Assembly (NCBI GenBank): GCA_937894065.1
Contig: CALCST010000023.1
Coordinates: forward strand, 124,001 to 188,000
Direction of reading: 5' to 3'
Length of the DNA: 64,000 nt
Source: an uncultured Parabacteroides sp.
GTDB taxonomy: Bacteria > Bacteroidota > Bacteroidia > Bacteroidales > Tannerellaceae
Shown: positions 19,540-28,507 of the stretch, one piece after another
How the letters are laid out: each line of letters begins with the position of its first letter
Numbering within the stretch: the stretch's first letter is position 1
Made by a program: the position numbers and the translations under genes
Notes under the pieces: generated by a model
Database searches by the model: none
Seen by the model: the letters and a program-made list of their open reading frames with translations, nothing else
What the model was told of the DNA's origin: nothing

Positions 19540-20022
19540 TTAGAATTCAACATAGAAACCAAGACTTATATTCTCTGAGCTGAAAGATATTCCTTTCAGA
19601 TTGCTGCCCAAATAAGAATCTCTATAACCAAGGAAACCGACTTTTGTTACTAAAGATATATGGTCACAAACATTAATCAATGCTCCAGGTACAAGTCCAA
19701 TCTGGAATCCGGTGTCGTCGTCACCAGTTGATAATCCTACTGTTCCGTCAACAAACAATGTGAGCTTTTGAATATTATACAATTTGCATCTTGCATATGG
19801 AGCAATATAAAAACGGTCGAATTCGTCTCTATGTGAATATCCCAATTCACCACCAATTGCCCATAAATCACTGATGTGATATCCGATTTCCGGAGCTAGT
19901 TTAAATGAAAAACCATTGTCATCTGCCAATGTAAAGCTACCACCAGCATAGAGCCCATCTTGCGCCTGACTTGTGAATATTGCAGCCACCGCAACAATTA
20001 ATGATAAAATAAACTTTCTCAT
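19540..20022 (-). CDS. Small outer membrane beta-barrel protein
   Basis: 160 residues from the ATG at 20022. An upstream in-frame ATG at 20055 would put 11 charged residues before a clear signal peptide (MRKFILSLIVAVAAIFTSQA), so the internal start is preferred. The mature part is about 138 residues of alternating beta strands with Gly/aromatic ends and the terminal aromatic FYVEF typical of outer membrane proteins, giving an eight-strand barrel of the OmpX/OmpW or PF13505 type. The role is unknown. It lies between asnB and glnN, with a 22-bp ladder upstream. Confidence 0.8.
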   Translation of the reverse strand: MRKFILSLIVAVAAIFTSQAQDGLYAGGSFTLADDNGFSFKLAPEIGYHISDLWAIGGELGYSHRDEFDRFYIAPYARCKLYNIQKLTLFVDGTVGLSTGDDDTGFQIGLVPGALINVCDHISLVTKVGFLGYRDSYLGSNLKGISFSSENISLGFYVEF

Positions 20023-20375
20023 ACACTTCTGTTTTTTTAATGAAATTCTTTCCAAGAATGTTTTTTATAACTTTTGTTTAAGTTTATAACAAAAAAGAGT
20101 GTCATTTTGTTTTGAAAAATGTAAATGCGATTTTTTATTTGATTTCTTTATCTCTGTTTACCTTCTTGCAGGTTTCGTATTATATAATTAAAAATAGTTT
20201 TATGTATATTGTTGTTATATCAATAACCATATCTAGTTCTACAGAAAAATAGGACAGTAATTAACTCTGCGTGGAACCGTATATATTTTATGAATATTTC
20301 TGATATGAATGATTATGGTGATAATTAAGGAATGTGGAGCATTGTTGTAAAAATATCCGGAAACAAAGAGCAATT

Positions 20376-20475
20376 CTTTCCGAATGTAATCCGAATTTCT
20401 TTAGGAAGTAATTTGATTTTCTTTCGAGAGTAATTTCGTTTTGTTCCGGAACAAAATTCGCAAGATTCAGTTTTT
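20376..20475. repeat. 22-bp-period intergenic ladder B
   Basis: Anchor bases in a TTYCGRRAGTAATT-like core fall at 20382, 20404, 20426, 20448 and 20470, exactly 22 bp apart. A possible earlier unit (ATCCGGAAAC) is near 20359. Units at 20400-20440 read GGAAGTAATTTGAT and CGAGAGTAATTTCG, the same vocabulary as ladder A. Confidence 0.7.
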
Positions 20476-20516
20476 GCATTATTGTCTGCCATGTTCGTTT
20501 GAAAATAGTAAATAAT

Positions 20517-20551
20517 AAAGGTTATACAGGGTACGCTCTGTATAACCTTTT
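20517..20551 (-). terminator. Terminator of glnN
   Basis: A 13-bp stem (AAAGGTTATACAG at 20517-20529 with 20538-20550) around an 8-nt loop sits 43 bp past the glnN stop on the minus strand, with A/T-rich flanks. Confidence 0.8.
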
Positions 20552-20593
20552 AAATTGAAAAAACAGAAAGAAGGCAAATTCTGTATTCTATTA

Positions 20594-22783
20594 TTATCTA
20601 ATGAACAAAAGTTCTCTGTATTTTGGTAGAGTCCACATTTGATCGTCAACAATCAACTCCAATTTGTCAATATGATACCTGATTTGTTCAAGCATTGGAG
20701 CAATATTGTCGTGGTAAGCTATAGCCTTTTCGCGTTCGTCTGAAATGCGGTTTGCTGATTTACGAGCTTCTACCATAGTATCAACGTGCTCTTTTATATA
20801 AGAAGTATGTTCTGCAATTTTCTTGATTATGGCAAGATTCTCGGCAGAAAGTTTATCTGCTTCTTCAGCAGGGAACAAGCCTTTTAGTTTATATACATTA
20901 TCAATCAGTTTAGTCTGGTATTCAGTCGCTATTGGAACGATATGATTCATAACCAAATCACCAAGAACACGAGCTTCAATCTGAATTTTCTTTGTATATG
21001 TTTCCCATTTCACTTCATTTCTGGCTTCTAACTCTTTCTTAGTCATTACTCCTGCAGTTTCGAACATAGCAACGCTTTCCGGAGTAAGATACTGATCGAA
21101 GATTACTGGGCAGCTAGTTTGGCAGTCAAGTCCACGTGCAGCTGCTTCAGCTTTCCATTCTTCGCTGTATCCGTTACCATCGAAACGGATAGGCTTGCAT
21201 ATTGTGATATATTTTCGGACGACTCTGATGATAGCTGAAACTTTAGATTCACCATTTTCAATCAGAGAATCAACCTCTTTCTTGAATTCTATAAGCTGTT
21301 CTGCAACTGCTGTGTTGAGAGCAATCATAGCGCTGGCACAGTTTGCTTCAGAACCTACAGCCCTGAACTCGAATCTGTTTCCAGTGAAGGCAAAAGGTGA
21401 TGTTCTGTTACGGTCAGTATTGTCGATAAGCAATTCTGGAATCTGAGGAATATCGAGTTTCATACCCTGTTTGCCGCTGATAGAAACAAAGTCTTCGTTG
21501 TCGTTCTTCTCCATTTCGTCAAGAATATGACTTAACTGTGTGCCAAGGAAAGACGAAATTATTGCTGGAGGAGCTTCGTTAGCGCCTAGACGATGAGCAT
21601 TTGTTGCACTCATAATGGAAGCTTTAAGCAAACCATTATGGCGGTACACTGCCATCAGAGTATTGACTATGAATGTGATGAATCTTAGGTTCTCTTCTTG
21701 AGTTTTTCCTGGAGCCATAAGTAACACACCTGTGTTAGTACCAAGTGACCAGTTGTTGTGCTTACCAGAACCATTTACGCCCTTGAATGGCTTTTCGTGT
21801 AATAGAACACGGAAACTATGAGCACGTGCTACCTTTCTCATTAAAGACATTATAAGCATATTATGGTCTACTGCTAAGTTACATTCCTCATAAATAGGAG
21901 CAAGCTCAAACTGGTTAGGAGCAACTTCGTTGTGTCTTGTCTTCAAAGGAATTCCAAGTTCGAGAGCCTGGATTTCAAGATCTTTCATGAAGGCTGCGAC
22001 TCTAGTTGGAATGGCTCCGAAATAATGGTCCTCAAGCTGCTGGTTCTTTGAAGCTTCGTGTCCCATAAGAGTTCTGCCTGTTAGCAGAAGATCTGGTCTT
22101 GCAGCATACAAACCTTCATCAATAAGGAAGTATTCCTGCTCCCATCCAAGGTAAGCAACAACTTTTTTAACTTCAGGATTGAAATAGTGGCATACATCAA
22201 CAGCTGCTTTATCAACTGCACGCAAGGCTTTCAATAGAGGAGCTTTATAGTCTAGAGATTCACCTGTGTAGGCAATAAATACAGTAGGAATACATAATGT
22301 ATCATCAACTATGAAAACAGGTGATGACGGATCCCATGCACTGTATCCGCGAGCCTCGAATGTGTTTCTGATGCCACCGTTAGGGAAAGATGAAGCATCT
22401 GGTTCCTGCTGAACAAGAAGTTTTCCTGAGAATTCTTCCATCATTCCACCTTTTCCGTCGTGTTCTACAAAAGCGTCGTGTTTCTCGGCAGTTCCTTCAG
22501 TCAAAGGTTGGAACCAGTGGGTGTAATGTGTTGCACCCATTTCAATTGCCCATTTCTTCATTCCGTCAGCAACAGCATTGGCGATACTTCTGTCTAGGCT
22601 AGCACCGTTGTCGATTGCGTCGGTTAGTTTTTTGTAAACATCACTGGAGAGATATTTAAACATTTTCTCTCTGTTGAATACATATTTGCCAAAATATTCA
22701 CTTGGGCGTTCCGAAGGAATCTTTACTTCTGCGGGCTTTGTCTGGAAAGCTCTTTCTACAACTCTGAATCTTAATCTTGACAT
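20594..22783 (-). CDS. glnN: Type III glutamine synthetase
   Basis: 729 residues, matching the large type III (GlnN/GSIII) enzymes of Bacteroides rather than the 470-residue type I. It makes glutamine from glutamate, ammonia and ATP in the cytosol. Family marks are the N-terminal region from about residue 25 (SEYFGKYVFN), NGGIRNTFEARGYSAWD, the ATP/glutamate-binding motifs HNEVAPNQFE, GSGKHNNWSLGTNTG and NRTSPFAFTGNRFEFRAVGS, and a long helical C-terminal tail. It lies next to the gltBD-asnB block on the opposite strand. In Bacteroides, glnN is nitrogen-regulated; no operator can be named here. Confidence 0.95.
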   Translation of the reverse strand: MSRLRFRVVERAFQTKPAEVKIPSERPSEYFGKYVFNREKMFKYLSSDVYKKLTDAIDNGASLDRSIANAVADGMKKWAIEMGATHYTHWFQPLTEGTAEKHDAFVEHDGKGGMMEEFSGKLLVQQEPDASSFPNGGIRNTFEARGYSAWDPSSPVFIVDDTLCIPTVFIAYTGESLDYKAPLLKALRAVDKAAVDVCHYFNPEVKKVVAYLGWEQEYFLIDEGLYAARPDLLLTGRTLMGHEASKNQQLEDHYFGAIPTRVAAFMKDLEIQALELGIPLKTRHNEVAPNQFELAPIYEECNLAVDHNMLIMSLMRKVARAHSFRVLLHEKPFKGVNGSGKHNNWSLGTNTGVLLMAPGKTQEENLRFITFIVNTLMAVYRHNGLLKASIMSATNAHRLGANEAPPAIISSFLGTQLSHILDEMEKNDNEDFVSISGKQGMKLDIPQIPELLIDNTDRNRTSPFAFTGNRFEFRAVGSEANCASAMIALNTAVAEQLIEFKKEVDSLIENGESKVSAIIRVVRKYITICKPIRFDGNGYSEEWKAEAAARGLDCQTSCPVIFDQYLTPESVAMFETAGVMTKKELEARNEVKWETYTKKIQIEARVLGDLVMNHIVPIATEYQTKLIDNVYKLKGLFPAEEADKLSAENLAIIKKIAEHTSYIKEHVDTMVEARKSANRISDEREKAIAYHDNIAPMLEQIRYHIDKLELIVDDQMWTLPKYRELLFIR

Positions 22784-22884
22784 AATACTGAATATTAAAT
22801 TGTCTAAAGTTTTGAAATATCTACTATTTATGTCATAATGTAGGTAAAAACAGTTTTATTATGACTATATGTTTTTCTTGTGAG

Positions 22885-22892
22885 CAAAATTA
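22885..22892 (-). promoter_or_regulatory. Candidate -7 box for glnN
   Basis: TAATTTTG followed by C on the minus strand matches TAnnTTTG and would give a leader of about 95 nt. No good -33 element is seen. Confidence 0.4.
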
Positions 22893-23203
22893 TATAATTA
22901 TGTTTTTGTTATCCTGTTGTTTTATCATATTGTTTGATTTATTTTGTTGTTGTTGCGTTTTGTAAGGTTATCATTGGTTTTATGTGATAAATTGTTGTTA
23001 AATATTGGTGATAATGTTATATTGTGTAAGTACTGATGGTTTTGTTCACTTTATTTATGTGCGAGAATAATAAAAACTGTAAAATTCATTTTATTGGGAC
23101 CTGAATAATATAATTTCTATTAATGAATCTATGGATTATATAAGCAAAAATACTTTTGTATTAATTAAAGAATAAAGAGTGCTATTAAATAATTTGAATC
23201 TTT

Positions 23204-23234
23204 TTTGTTGGTTAATATACAATTATTATCTTCG
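23204..23234 (+). promoter_or_regulatory. Bacteroidetes promoter for corC-like gene
   Basis: TTTG (23204-23207), then exactly 19 nt, then TATCTTCG (23227-23234): the -33/-7 pair of Bacteroidetes primary sigma factor promoters with one mismatch. The transcript would start about 20 nt before the ATG at 23262. Confidence 0.7.
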
Positions 23235-23261
23235 CAGCTATAAACAATATCTATATACTTA

Positions 23262-24545
23262 ATGGAAATATTTATAATCGTAGGTCTTATATTATTGAAT
23301 GGCCTACTTTCAATGTCGGAGATGGCATTAGTCTCGGCAAGAAAATCCCGTTTGGAAACGGAAGCCAAGAAAGGCAATAAGTCAGCGAAAACAGCGCTGG
23401 CATTAGCGGATGACCCTGACCAATTTTTATCTACAATTCAGATTGGTATCACATTGATTGGTATTTTGACAGGTTTGTATTCCGGTGAGGCTCTTGCCGG
23501 AGATTTGGCAGTAGTCTTGAATCAAATACCTGCAATTCAGCCTTATTCTTATACTATAGCTCAGACTGTAATTGTTGTTATTGTAACATATCTTACACTG
23601 ATTTTTGGAGAGTTGGTTCCTAAGCGAATAGGATTGGGATGTGCAGAAAGAGTTTCTATGATTATTGCTCGTCCGATGTATCTTTTATCTTTATTGGCAT
23701 CTCCTTTTGTTTGGCTTCTTTCAAAAAGTACTGAGTTGTCAGTTAAAATGACAGGTATTAATACAGATGAAGACAACAAAGTTACAGAAGAGGAAATCAA
23801 GGCTATCGTTAAGGAAGGTTTGGACGGTGGCGAAGTTCAGGAAGTGGAACAGGACATCGTGGAGCGTGTGTTTAACCTTGGAGATAGAAAAGTGGGCTCA
23901 ATTATGACGCACAGAAGTGATATGGTGTGGTTGGATTTGAATGACTCGCTTGAGAATATTAAGAAGTTAGTAGAAGCTAATCTATATAATGTATATCCTG
24001 TTTCGTCAGGAAAGCTTGACGATTTGCTAGGTGTAGTTCATCTTAAAGACTTGTTTGGAAAACTTGACACTCCAGGATTCTCTTTGCAACATGTTATACG
24101 CCCTGCACAATACGTTCCGGAAAATCAGAGTGTATACAATGTGTTGGAGCAGATAAAACAGACGAGGGTGCATTCGGCAATTGTAACAGATGAATTTGGA
24201 AGTGTTCAGGGTATAGTTACATTGAAGGATATTATGGAAGGTTTGATTGGTCAGGTTCCGGAGCAAGGTGAGGAACTGGATATCGTTGAGCGTCCGGATG
24301 GAACTTATCTGGTTGACGGGCAGTATTCTTTCTATGATTTTCTGGAATATTTCGATAAGGAAGATTTATATACGGAATATGATTATAATACTTTGAGCGG
24401 ACTTATCTTGGAAATTCTGGAACATGTTCCGAAGACAGGTGAGACCCTAAGCTGGATGGATTTCAAGTTTGAGATTGTAGACATGGATGGAGCCAGAATC
24501 GACAAGGTTTTGGTGACTAAGATAGAAGAAGAGCAGGACTTATAA
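23262..24545 (+). CDS. CNNM/CorC family membrane protein (hemolysin-type, CBS domains)
   Basis: 427 residues. The N-terminal DUF21/CNNM transmembrane domain (about 1-195) begins MEIFIIVGLILLNGLLSMSEMAL. Two CBS nucleotide-sensing domains follow (about 210-330, with IMTHRSDMVWL and IVTDEFGSVQGIVTLKDI). A CorC/HlyC domain closes the protein (about 345-425, DGTYLVDGQYSFYDFLEYF). Such proteins take part in Mg2+/Co2+ efflux or homeostasis; the old hemolysin label is misleading. It is monocistronic and driven by the promoter at 23204. The terminator stem starts within the last codons. Confidence 0.9.
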   Translation: MEIFIIVGLILLNGLLSMSEMALVSARKSRLETEAKKGNKSAKTALALADDPDQFLSTIQIGITLIGILTGLYSGEALAGDLAVVLNQIPAIQPYSYTIAQTVIVVIVTYLTLIFGELVPKRIGLGCAERVSMIIARPMYLLSLLASPFVWLLSKSTELSVKMTGINTDEDNKVTEEEIKAIVKEGLDGGEVQEVEQDIVERVFNLGDRKVGSIMTHRSDMVWLDLNDSLENIKKLVEANLYNVYPVSSGKLDDLLGVVHLKDLFGKLDTPGFSLQHVIRPAQYVPENQSVYNVLEQIKQTRVHSAIVTDEFGSVQGIVTLKDIMEGLIGQVPEQGEELDIVERPDGTYLVDGQYSFYDFLEYFDKEDLYTEYDYNTLSGLILEILEHVPKTGETLSWMDFKFEIVDMDGARIDKVLVTKIEEEQDL

Positions 24546-24558
24546 TCCTGCTCTTTTT
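24530..24558 (+). terminator. Terminator overlapping corC-like stop codon
   Basis: AGAGCAGGA (24530-24538) pairs with TCCTGCTCT (24546-24554), followed by a T run. The stop codon TAA lies in the loop. A weaker CAGGAT/ATCCTG hairpin with a T run follows at 24564-24600. Confidence 0.85.
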
Positions 24559-24711
24559 TTTATGTCAGGATTCAGAATTTTTGCTGTATCCTGATTTTTT
24601 TGCTTGTGAAAAAGATATTGTTTCCTTTACAATATATATAGTATATCTATTTGTAGCAAATACAATATAAAAAACTCAGCAAAATAGTAGGTTATCTCAA
24701 ATAATAATTTT

Positions 24712-24719
24712 TATATTTG
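24712..24719 (+). promoter_or_regulatory. -7 box of the xylose operon
   Basis: TATATTTG followed by C matches TAnnTTTG, 21 bp before the regulator ATG. The -33 position lacks TTTG, which fits a promoter needing or lacking regulator help. Confidence 0.5.
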
Positions 24720-24739
24720 CAAAAAGTAAAGGGAAAATC

Positions 24740-25483
24740 ATGAAAACACGGGGTGAAAAAACCAATACTTACAATCCGCATGTATCTGTTGACTGTGTGC
24801 TTCTAAGTATTGTTGACGACCAACTGTCAGTTCTATTGGTTGAACGAAAAGATATAAAAGAAGATAGAGTTGGCTATAAATTACCGGGCAGCCTTATATA
24901 TGATGATGAAGACTTGGACGAGGCAGCATACAGAGTCTTGAATGAAACAACTGGCCTTAAAAGAGTCTCAATGAAACAATTCAAGGCTTTCGGTTCTCCG
25001 TTGCGTACATGTAATGAAGCTGATGTGCTATGGTTGGAAAGAGCATCAAAGATGAAGATCTCTCGAATAGTAACGATTGCTTATCTTGCTTTGTGCAAAA
25101 CGGGCCATCGTTCTGTTGTTCTTCCAAACAATGATTCTGTCATGTGGTTCTCAGTTCAGAATTTGCCGGAACTCCCGTTTGACCATAAGGCTATTATCGA
25201 GTCTGCAATTGAGGAGATAAGGCACCTCATAGATATGGAGCCATCGATTCTTTATTCCTATTTGCCGTCGAAATTTACTGCTTATCAACTAAGAAGGGCT
25301 TATGAGCTTATTTATGACAGAAGTTTCGATGTGAGGAATTTCCATAAGAAGTTGAATGCTTTGGAATATATAGTCCTTACGGATGAGTGTGAGCGTAAGG
25401 TTGCACACCGGGCTGCAAGATATTATCGTTTCGACAAAGTGAAGTACAATAAGTTGCGCTCGAGATTCAATAACAAGAAATAA
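24740..25483 (+). CDS. Nudix-domain transcriptional regulator (NrtR/AraR-like), probable xylose regulator
   Basis: 247 residues. Residues about 10-150 are a Nudix fold and about 160-240 a winged helix (YLPSKFTAYQLRRAYELIYD), the layout of NrtR-family regulators. The Nudix box is degenerate: in the segment from GSLIYDDEDLDEAAYRV the catalytic REUxEE pattern reads YRVLNET, so hydrolysis is unlikely and the domain probably senses a ligand. Bacteroides uses a Nudix-type regulator (AraR) for arabinose genes, and a homologue for xylose genes is a natural reading here because xylB follows at 23 bp and xylA and xylE come next. The xylose role rests on context only. Confidence 0.8.
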   Translation: MKTRGEKTNTYNPHVSVDCVLLSIVDDQLSVLLVERKDIKEDRVGYKLPGSLIYDDEDLDEAAYRVLNETTGLKRVSMKQFKAFGSPLRTCNEADVLWLERASKMKISRIVTIAYLALCKTGHRSVVLPNNDSVMWFSVQNLPELPFDHKAIIESAIEEIRHLIDMEPSILYSYLPSKFTAYQLRRAYELIYDRSFDVRNFHKKLNALEYIVLTDECERKVAHRAARYYRFDKVKYNKLRSRFNNKK

Positions 25484-25506
25484 ATAACAAATTTAATATA
25501 TAAGCG

Positions 25507-26991
25507 ATGTTTTTATTAGGATGTGATTTAGGAAGTTCTTCAGTGAAGGCTTCAATCGTGGAAGTGGAAACGGGGCTGACTGTAGGTTCCGACTTCTTTC
25601 CAAAGGAAGAAGCTCCAATAAAGGCTGTTCGCCCCGGTTGGGCTGAGCAAAACCCGGAAGACTGGTGGACATATATGAAGCAGGCGATTTGCGGAGCTAT
25701 CAGTAAAGCCGGAATTTCCGGTGAAGATATCAAGGCTATCGGAATTTCTTATCAGATGCATGGATTGGTAGTTGTAGATGAGGCAAAGAAAGTGCTTCGC
25801 CCTTCAATAATATGGTGTGACAGCCGTGCTGTGCAGTATGGAGAGCAAGCTTTTGCTAGCATTGGCGACGAAAAATGTCTTTCACATCTGCTAAATTCTC
25901 CAGGTAACTTCACTGCTGCGAAATTGGCGTGGATAAAGGAAAATGAACCTGCAGTTTATAAGTCTATACATAAGATAATGCTTCCGGGCGACTATATCGC
26001 TATGCGTATGACAGGAGATATTGTAACGACTATTTCCGGTCTGTCTGAAGGTATTTTCTGGGATTTCAAGGAAAATAGAATTTCTGAAGATTTGTTGTCT
26101 TATTTTGGATTTGGCAAAGAACTGATAGCTGATATCAGACCAACATTCGGCCTGCAGGGCGAGTTGTTGCCATCTATAGCTGCTGAGTTAGGACTTAAGA
26201 AAGGCACTCCGGTTACATATAGGGCAGGAGACCAGCCTAACAATGCTTTGTCATTGAATGTGCTTAATCCGGGTGAGATTGCCGCTACTGCTGGAACATC
26301 AGGCGTTGTTTATGGTGTTAATGATCAAGTGAATTATGATATGCTTTCAAGGGTGAATACATTTGCTCATGTGAATCATACTGCGGAACAGACTCGTTTG
26401 GGTGTTCTATTGTGCATCAATGGTGTTGGCATTCTGAATTCATGGATGAAGAAAACAGTGGCACCGGAAGGTTTCAGCTATGATGATTTGAACAAGTTGG
26501 CAGCACAAGTGCCTATCGGTTCTGAAGGTTTGTCTATACTTCCTTTTGGAAACGGAGCAGAGAGAATGCTGCAGAATAAGCAAGTTGACTGTTCTATTTA
26601 CGGACTGAATTTCAATATTCATACAAAAGCTCATTTGGCTAGAGCTGCTCAGGAAGGTATAGTATTTTCATTCAAATATGGAATGGATATTATGAGTAAT
26701 ATGGGTATTGATATAAGCGTGATTCGTGCAGGACATGCAAATATGTTCCTTAGCCCGATATTTTGTGAGGCTCTTGCCGGTGTGACTGGTGCTGTTATTG
26801 AGTTGTATGATACAAATGGCGCAGTTGGTGCTGCTAAAGGAGCCGGAATTGGTGCAGGAATATATAAGTCACCTGAAGAAGCATTCTCATCTCTAAAGAA
26901 AATAGATATAGTAGAACCTGATGGTTTCAAGGCTAACGACTATTGCGGAGCTTATGAAACTTGGAAGGAAAGATTGGAAAAAATGATATAA
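25507..26991 (+). CDS. xylB: Xylulokinase
   Basis: 494 residues, FGGY carbohydrate kinase family. It phosphorylates D-xylulose to xylulose 5-phosphate, feeding the pentose phosphate pathway. The ATPase fold begins LGCDLGSSSVKAS (DxGxxS phosphate loop); other marks are SYQMHGLV (substrate side, the QMHG of xylulokinases), WCDSRA, TYRAGDQPNNALS, TAGTSGVVYG and the C-terminal GAVGAAKGAGIG. It is the second gene of the xylose operon, with xylA 19 bp downstream. Confidence 0.95.
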   Translation: MFLLGCDLGSSSVKASIVEVETGLTVGSDFFPKEEAPIKAVRPGWAEQNPEDWWTYMKQAICGAISKAGISGEDIKAIGISYQMHGLVVVDEAKKVLRPSIIWCDSRAVQYGEQAFASIGDEKCLSHLLNSPGNFTAAKLAWIKENEPAVYKSIHKIMLPGDYIAMRMTGDIVTTISGLSEGIFWDFKENRISEDLLSYFGFGKELIADIRPTFGLQGELLPSIAAELGLKKGTPVTYRAGDQPNNALSLNVLNPGEIAATAGTSGVVYGVNDQVNYDMLSRVNTFAHVNHTAEQTRLGVLLCINGVGILNSWMKKTVAPEGFSYDDLNKLAAQVPIGSEGLSILPFGNGAERMLQNKQVDCSIYGLNFNIHTKAHLARAAQEGIVFSFKYGMDIMSNMGIDISVIRAGHANMFLSPIFCEALAGVTGAVIELYDTNGAVGAAKGAGIGAGIYKSPEEAFSSLKKIDIVEPDGFKANDYCGAYETWKERLEKMI

Positions 26992-27010
26992 TTGTTAAAA
27001 ATTTAGTATT

Positions 27011-28339
27011 ATGAATTACTTTAAAGGCGAAAAAGAATTTTTCCCAGGAATAGGAAAAATCCAGTTTGAAGGACGTGAGTCAAAAAATCCGATGGCTTTT
27101 CATTTTTATGATGAAAACAAAGTTGTGATGGGCAAGACATTGAAGGAACATTTACGTTTCTCAATGGCATACTGGCATACATTGTGTGCTGAAGGTGCAG
27201 ACCAGTTTGGTGGCGGAACAAAGACTTTCCCTTGGAACGCTGGTGCTGATGCAATTTCAAGAGCAAAATATAAAATGGATGCAGCTTTCGAATTCATGAC
27301 AAAATGTAGCATTCCTTATTATTGTTTCCATGATGTTGACATGGTTGACGAAGGTGATAGCTTTGCAGAATTCGAACAGCGTTTGCAGACTATGGTTGGT
27401 CATGCAAAAGAACATCAGGACGCTACAGGTGTGAAACTGTTGTGGTCAACTGCAAATGTATTCGGTCACAAGCGCTATATGAATGGTGCTGCAACAAATC
27501 CTTATTTCCCAGCAGTTGCTTATGCAGGAACTCAGATTAAGAACGCTATCGATGCTTGTATCGTTTTGGGCGGTGAAAACTATGTATTCTGGGGCGGCCG
27601 TGAAGGTTATATGAGCTTGTTGAATACTGATATGAAGCGCGAAAAAGAACATCTTGCAATGATGCTTACTATGGCTCGCGATTACGGACGTAAGAATGGT
27701 TTCAAGGGAACATTCCTTATCGAACCTAAACCAATGGAACCAACTAAGCACCAGTATGATGTAGATGCAGAAACTGTTATCGGATTCTTGCGTCACTATG
27801 GTCTTGACAAAGATTTCGCTTTGAATATCGAAGTTAACCACGCAACTCTTGCTGGTCACACATTCGAACACGAATTGCAGGCTGCTGCTGATGCAGGAAT
27901 GTTGTGCAGTATCGATGCTAACCGTGGTGACTATCAGAATGGTTGGGATACAGACCAGTTCCCTATTGATTTGTATGAACTTACTCAGGCTTGGCTTGTT
28001 ATGCTTCAGGGCGGTGGTTTGACAACTGGCGGTACAAACTTCGACGCTAAGACTCGTCGTAATTCAACAGATTTGGAAGATATCTTTATCGCTCATATCA
28101 GCGGCATGGATGTATTTGCACGTGCATTGATGATTGCTGCAGATATCCTTGAAAATTCTGACTATAAGAAAATGCGTGAAGAACGTTATGCAAGCTTCAA
28201 TTCTGGCGAAGGTAAAGCTTTCGAAGAAGGCAAGCTTACTTTGGAAGATTTGCGTACAATTGCAATGCGTGACGGTGAACCTAAGCAGATCAGCGGCAAG
28301 CAGGAATTGTATGAAATGATTATCAACCAGTATATTTAA
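27011..28339 (+). CDS. xylA: Xylose isomerase (class II)
   Basis: 442 residues, the longer class II form. It converts D-xylose to D-xylulose with two divalent metals. The catalytic His107 and Asp110 lie in CFHDVDMVDEG. Other marks are YVFWGGREGY, the metal ligands in LIEPKPMEPTKHQYD and NIEVNHATLAGHTFEHEL, and SIDANRGD. The gene uses more optimal codons and is less AT-rich in places than its neighbours, as expected for an abundant enzyme. Confidence 0.97.
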   Translation: MNYFKGEKEFFPGIGKIQFEGRESKNPMAFHFYDENKVVMGKTLKEHLRFSMAYWHTLCAEGADQFGGGTKTFPWNAGADAISRAKYKMDAAFEFMTKCSIPYYCFHDVDMVDEGDSFAEFEQRLQTMVGHAKEHQDATGVKLLWSTANVFGHKRYMNGAATNPYFPAVAYAGTQIKNAIDACIVLGGENYVFWGGREGYMSLLNTDMKREKEHLAMMLTMARDYGRKNGFKGTFLIEPKPMEPTKHQYDVDAETVIGFLRHYGLDKDFALNIEVNHATLAGHTFEHELQAAADAGMLCSIDANRGDYQNGWDTDQFPIDLYELTQAWLVMLQGGGLTTGGTNFDAKTRRNSTDLEDIFIAHISGMDVFARALMIAADILENSDYKKMREERYASFNSGEGKAFEEGKLTLEDLRTIAMRDGEPKQISGKQELYEMIINQYI

Positions 28340-28411
28340 TCTTCTTCCGGAAAATAATAACCGGAATATGATTTATATTATATTGCCGGCGTAAGAATTG
28401 CGCCATTGAAC

Positions 28412-28479
28412 AAAAATGCAGAGACATAGAAAACAAGGAGTAGTTTTATCTCTACGTTCTCTGTGGCTCTGTATTTTTT
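28412..28479. terminator. Imperfect inverted repeat between xylA and xylE
   Basis: About 30-bp arms (28412-28441 and 28450-28479) pair at roughly 24 positions, with ATGCAGAGACATAGA opposite TCTCTGTGGCTCTGTA, ending in a T run. It covers the upstream end of the open frame before xylE, so it supports the downstream start at 28508. It may attenuate xylE relative to xylA. Confidence 0.6.
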
Positions 28480-28507
28480 ATTTTTATATGAATTTAAAAC
28501 TATTATC

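Larger units (their letters stand above)
20056..20593. other. Intergenic region between barrel gene and glnN
   Basis: 538 bp with no convincing gene. It holds the promoter region of the barrel gene (AT-rich, no clear box chosen), ladder B at 20376-20470, and the glnN terminator at 20517-20551. A 63-residue minus-strand frame at 20288-20479 runs through the ladder and has no protein-like features. Confidence 0.7.
22784..23261. other. Divergent promoter region glnN / corC-like gene
   Basis: 478 bp without a gene, very AT-rich. It contains a -7-like box for glnN on the minus strand at 22885-22892 (TAATTTTG, about 100 nt before the ATG) and the strong plus-strand promoter at 23204-23234. Nothing else specific is visible. 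Confidence 0.6.

Noticed and set aside
20288..20479. 63-codon minus-strand frame upstream of the barrel gene
   Set aside because: Runs through ladder B and has no coding character.
28463..28507. Upstream start of the xylE frame
   Set aside because: These codons lie in the inverted repeat after xylA, and the sugar porter begins properly at the ATG at 28508.
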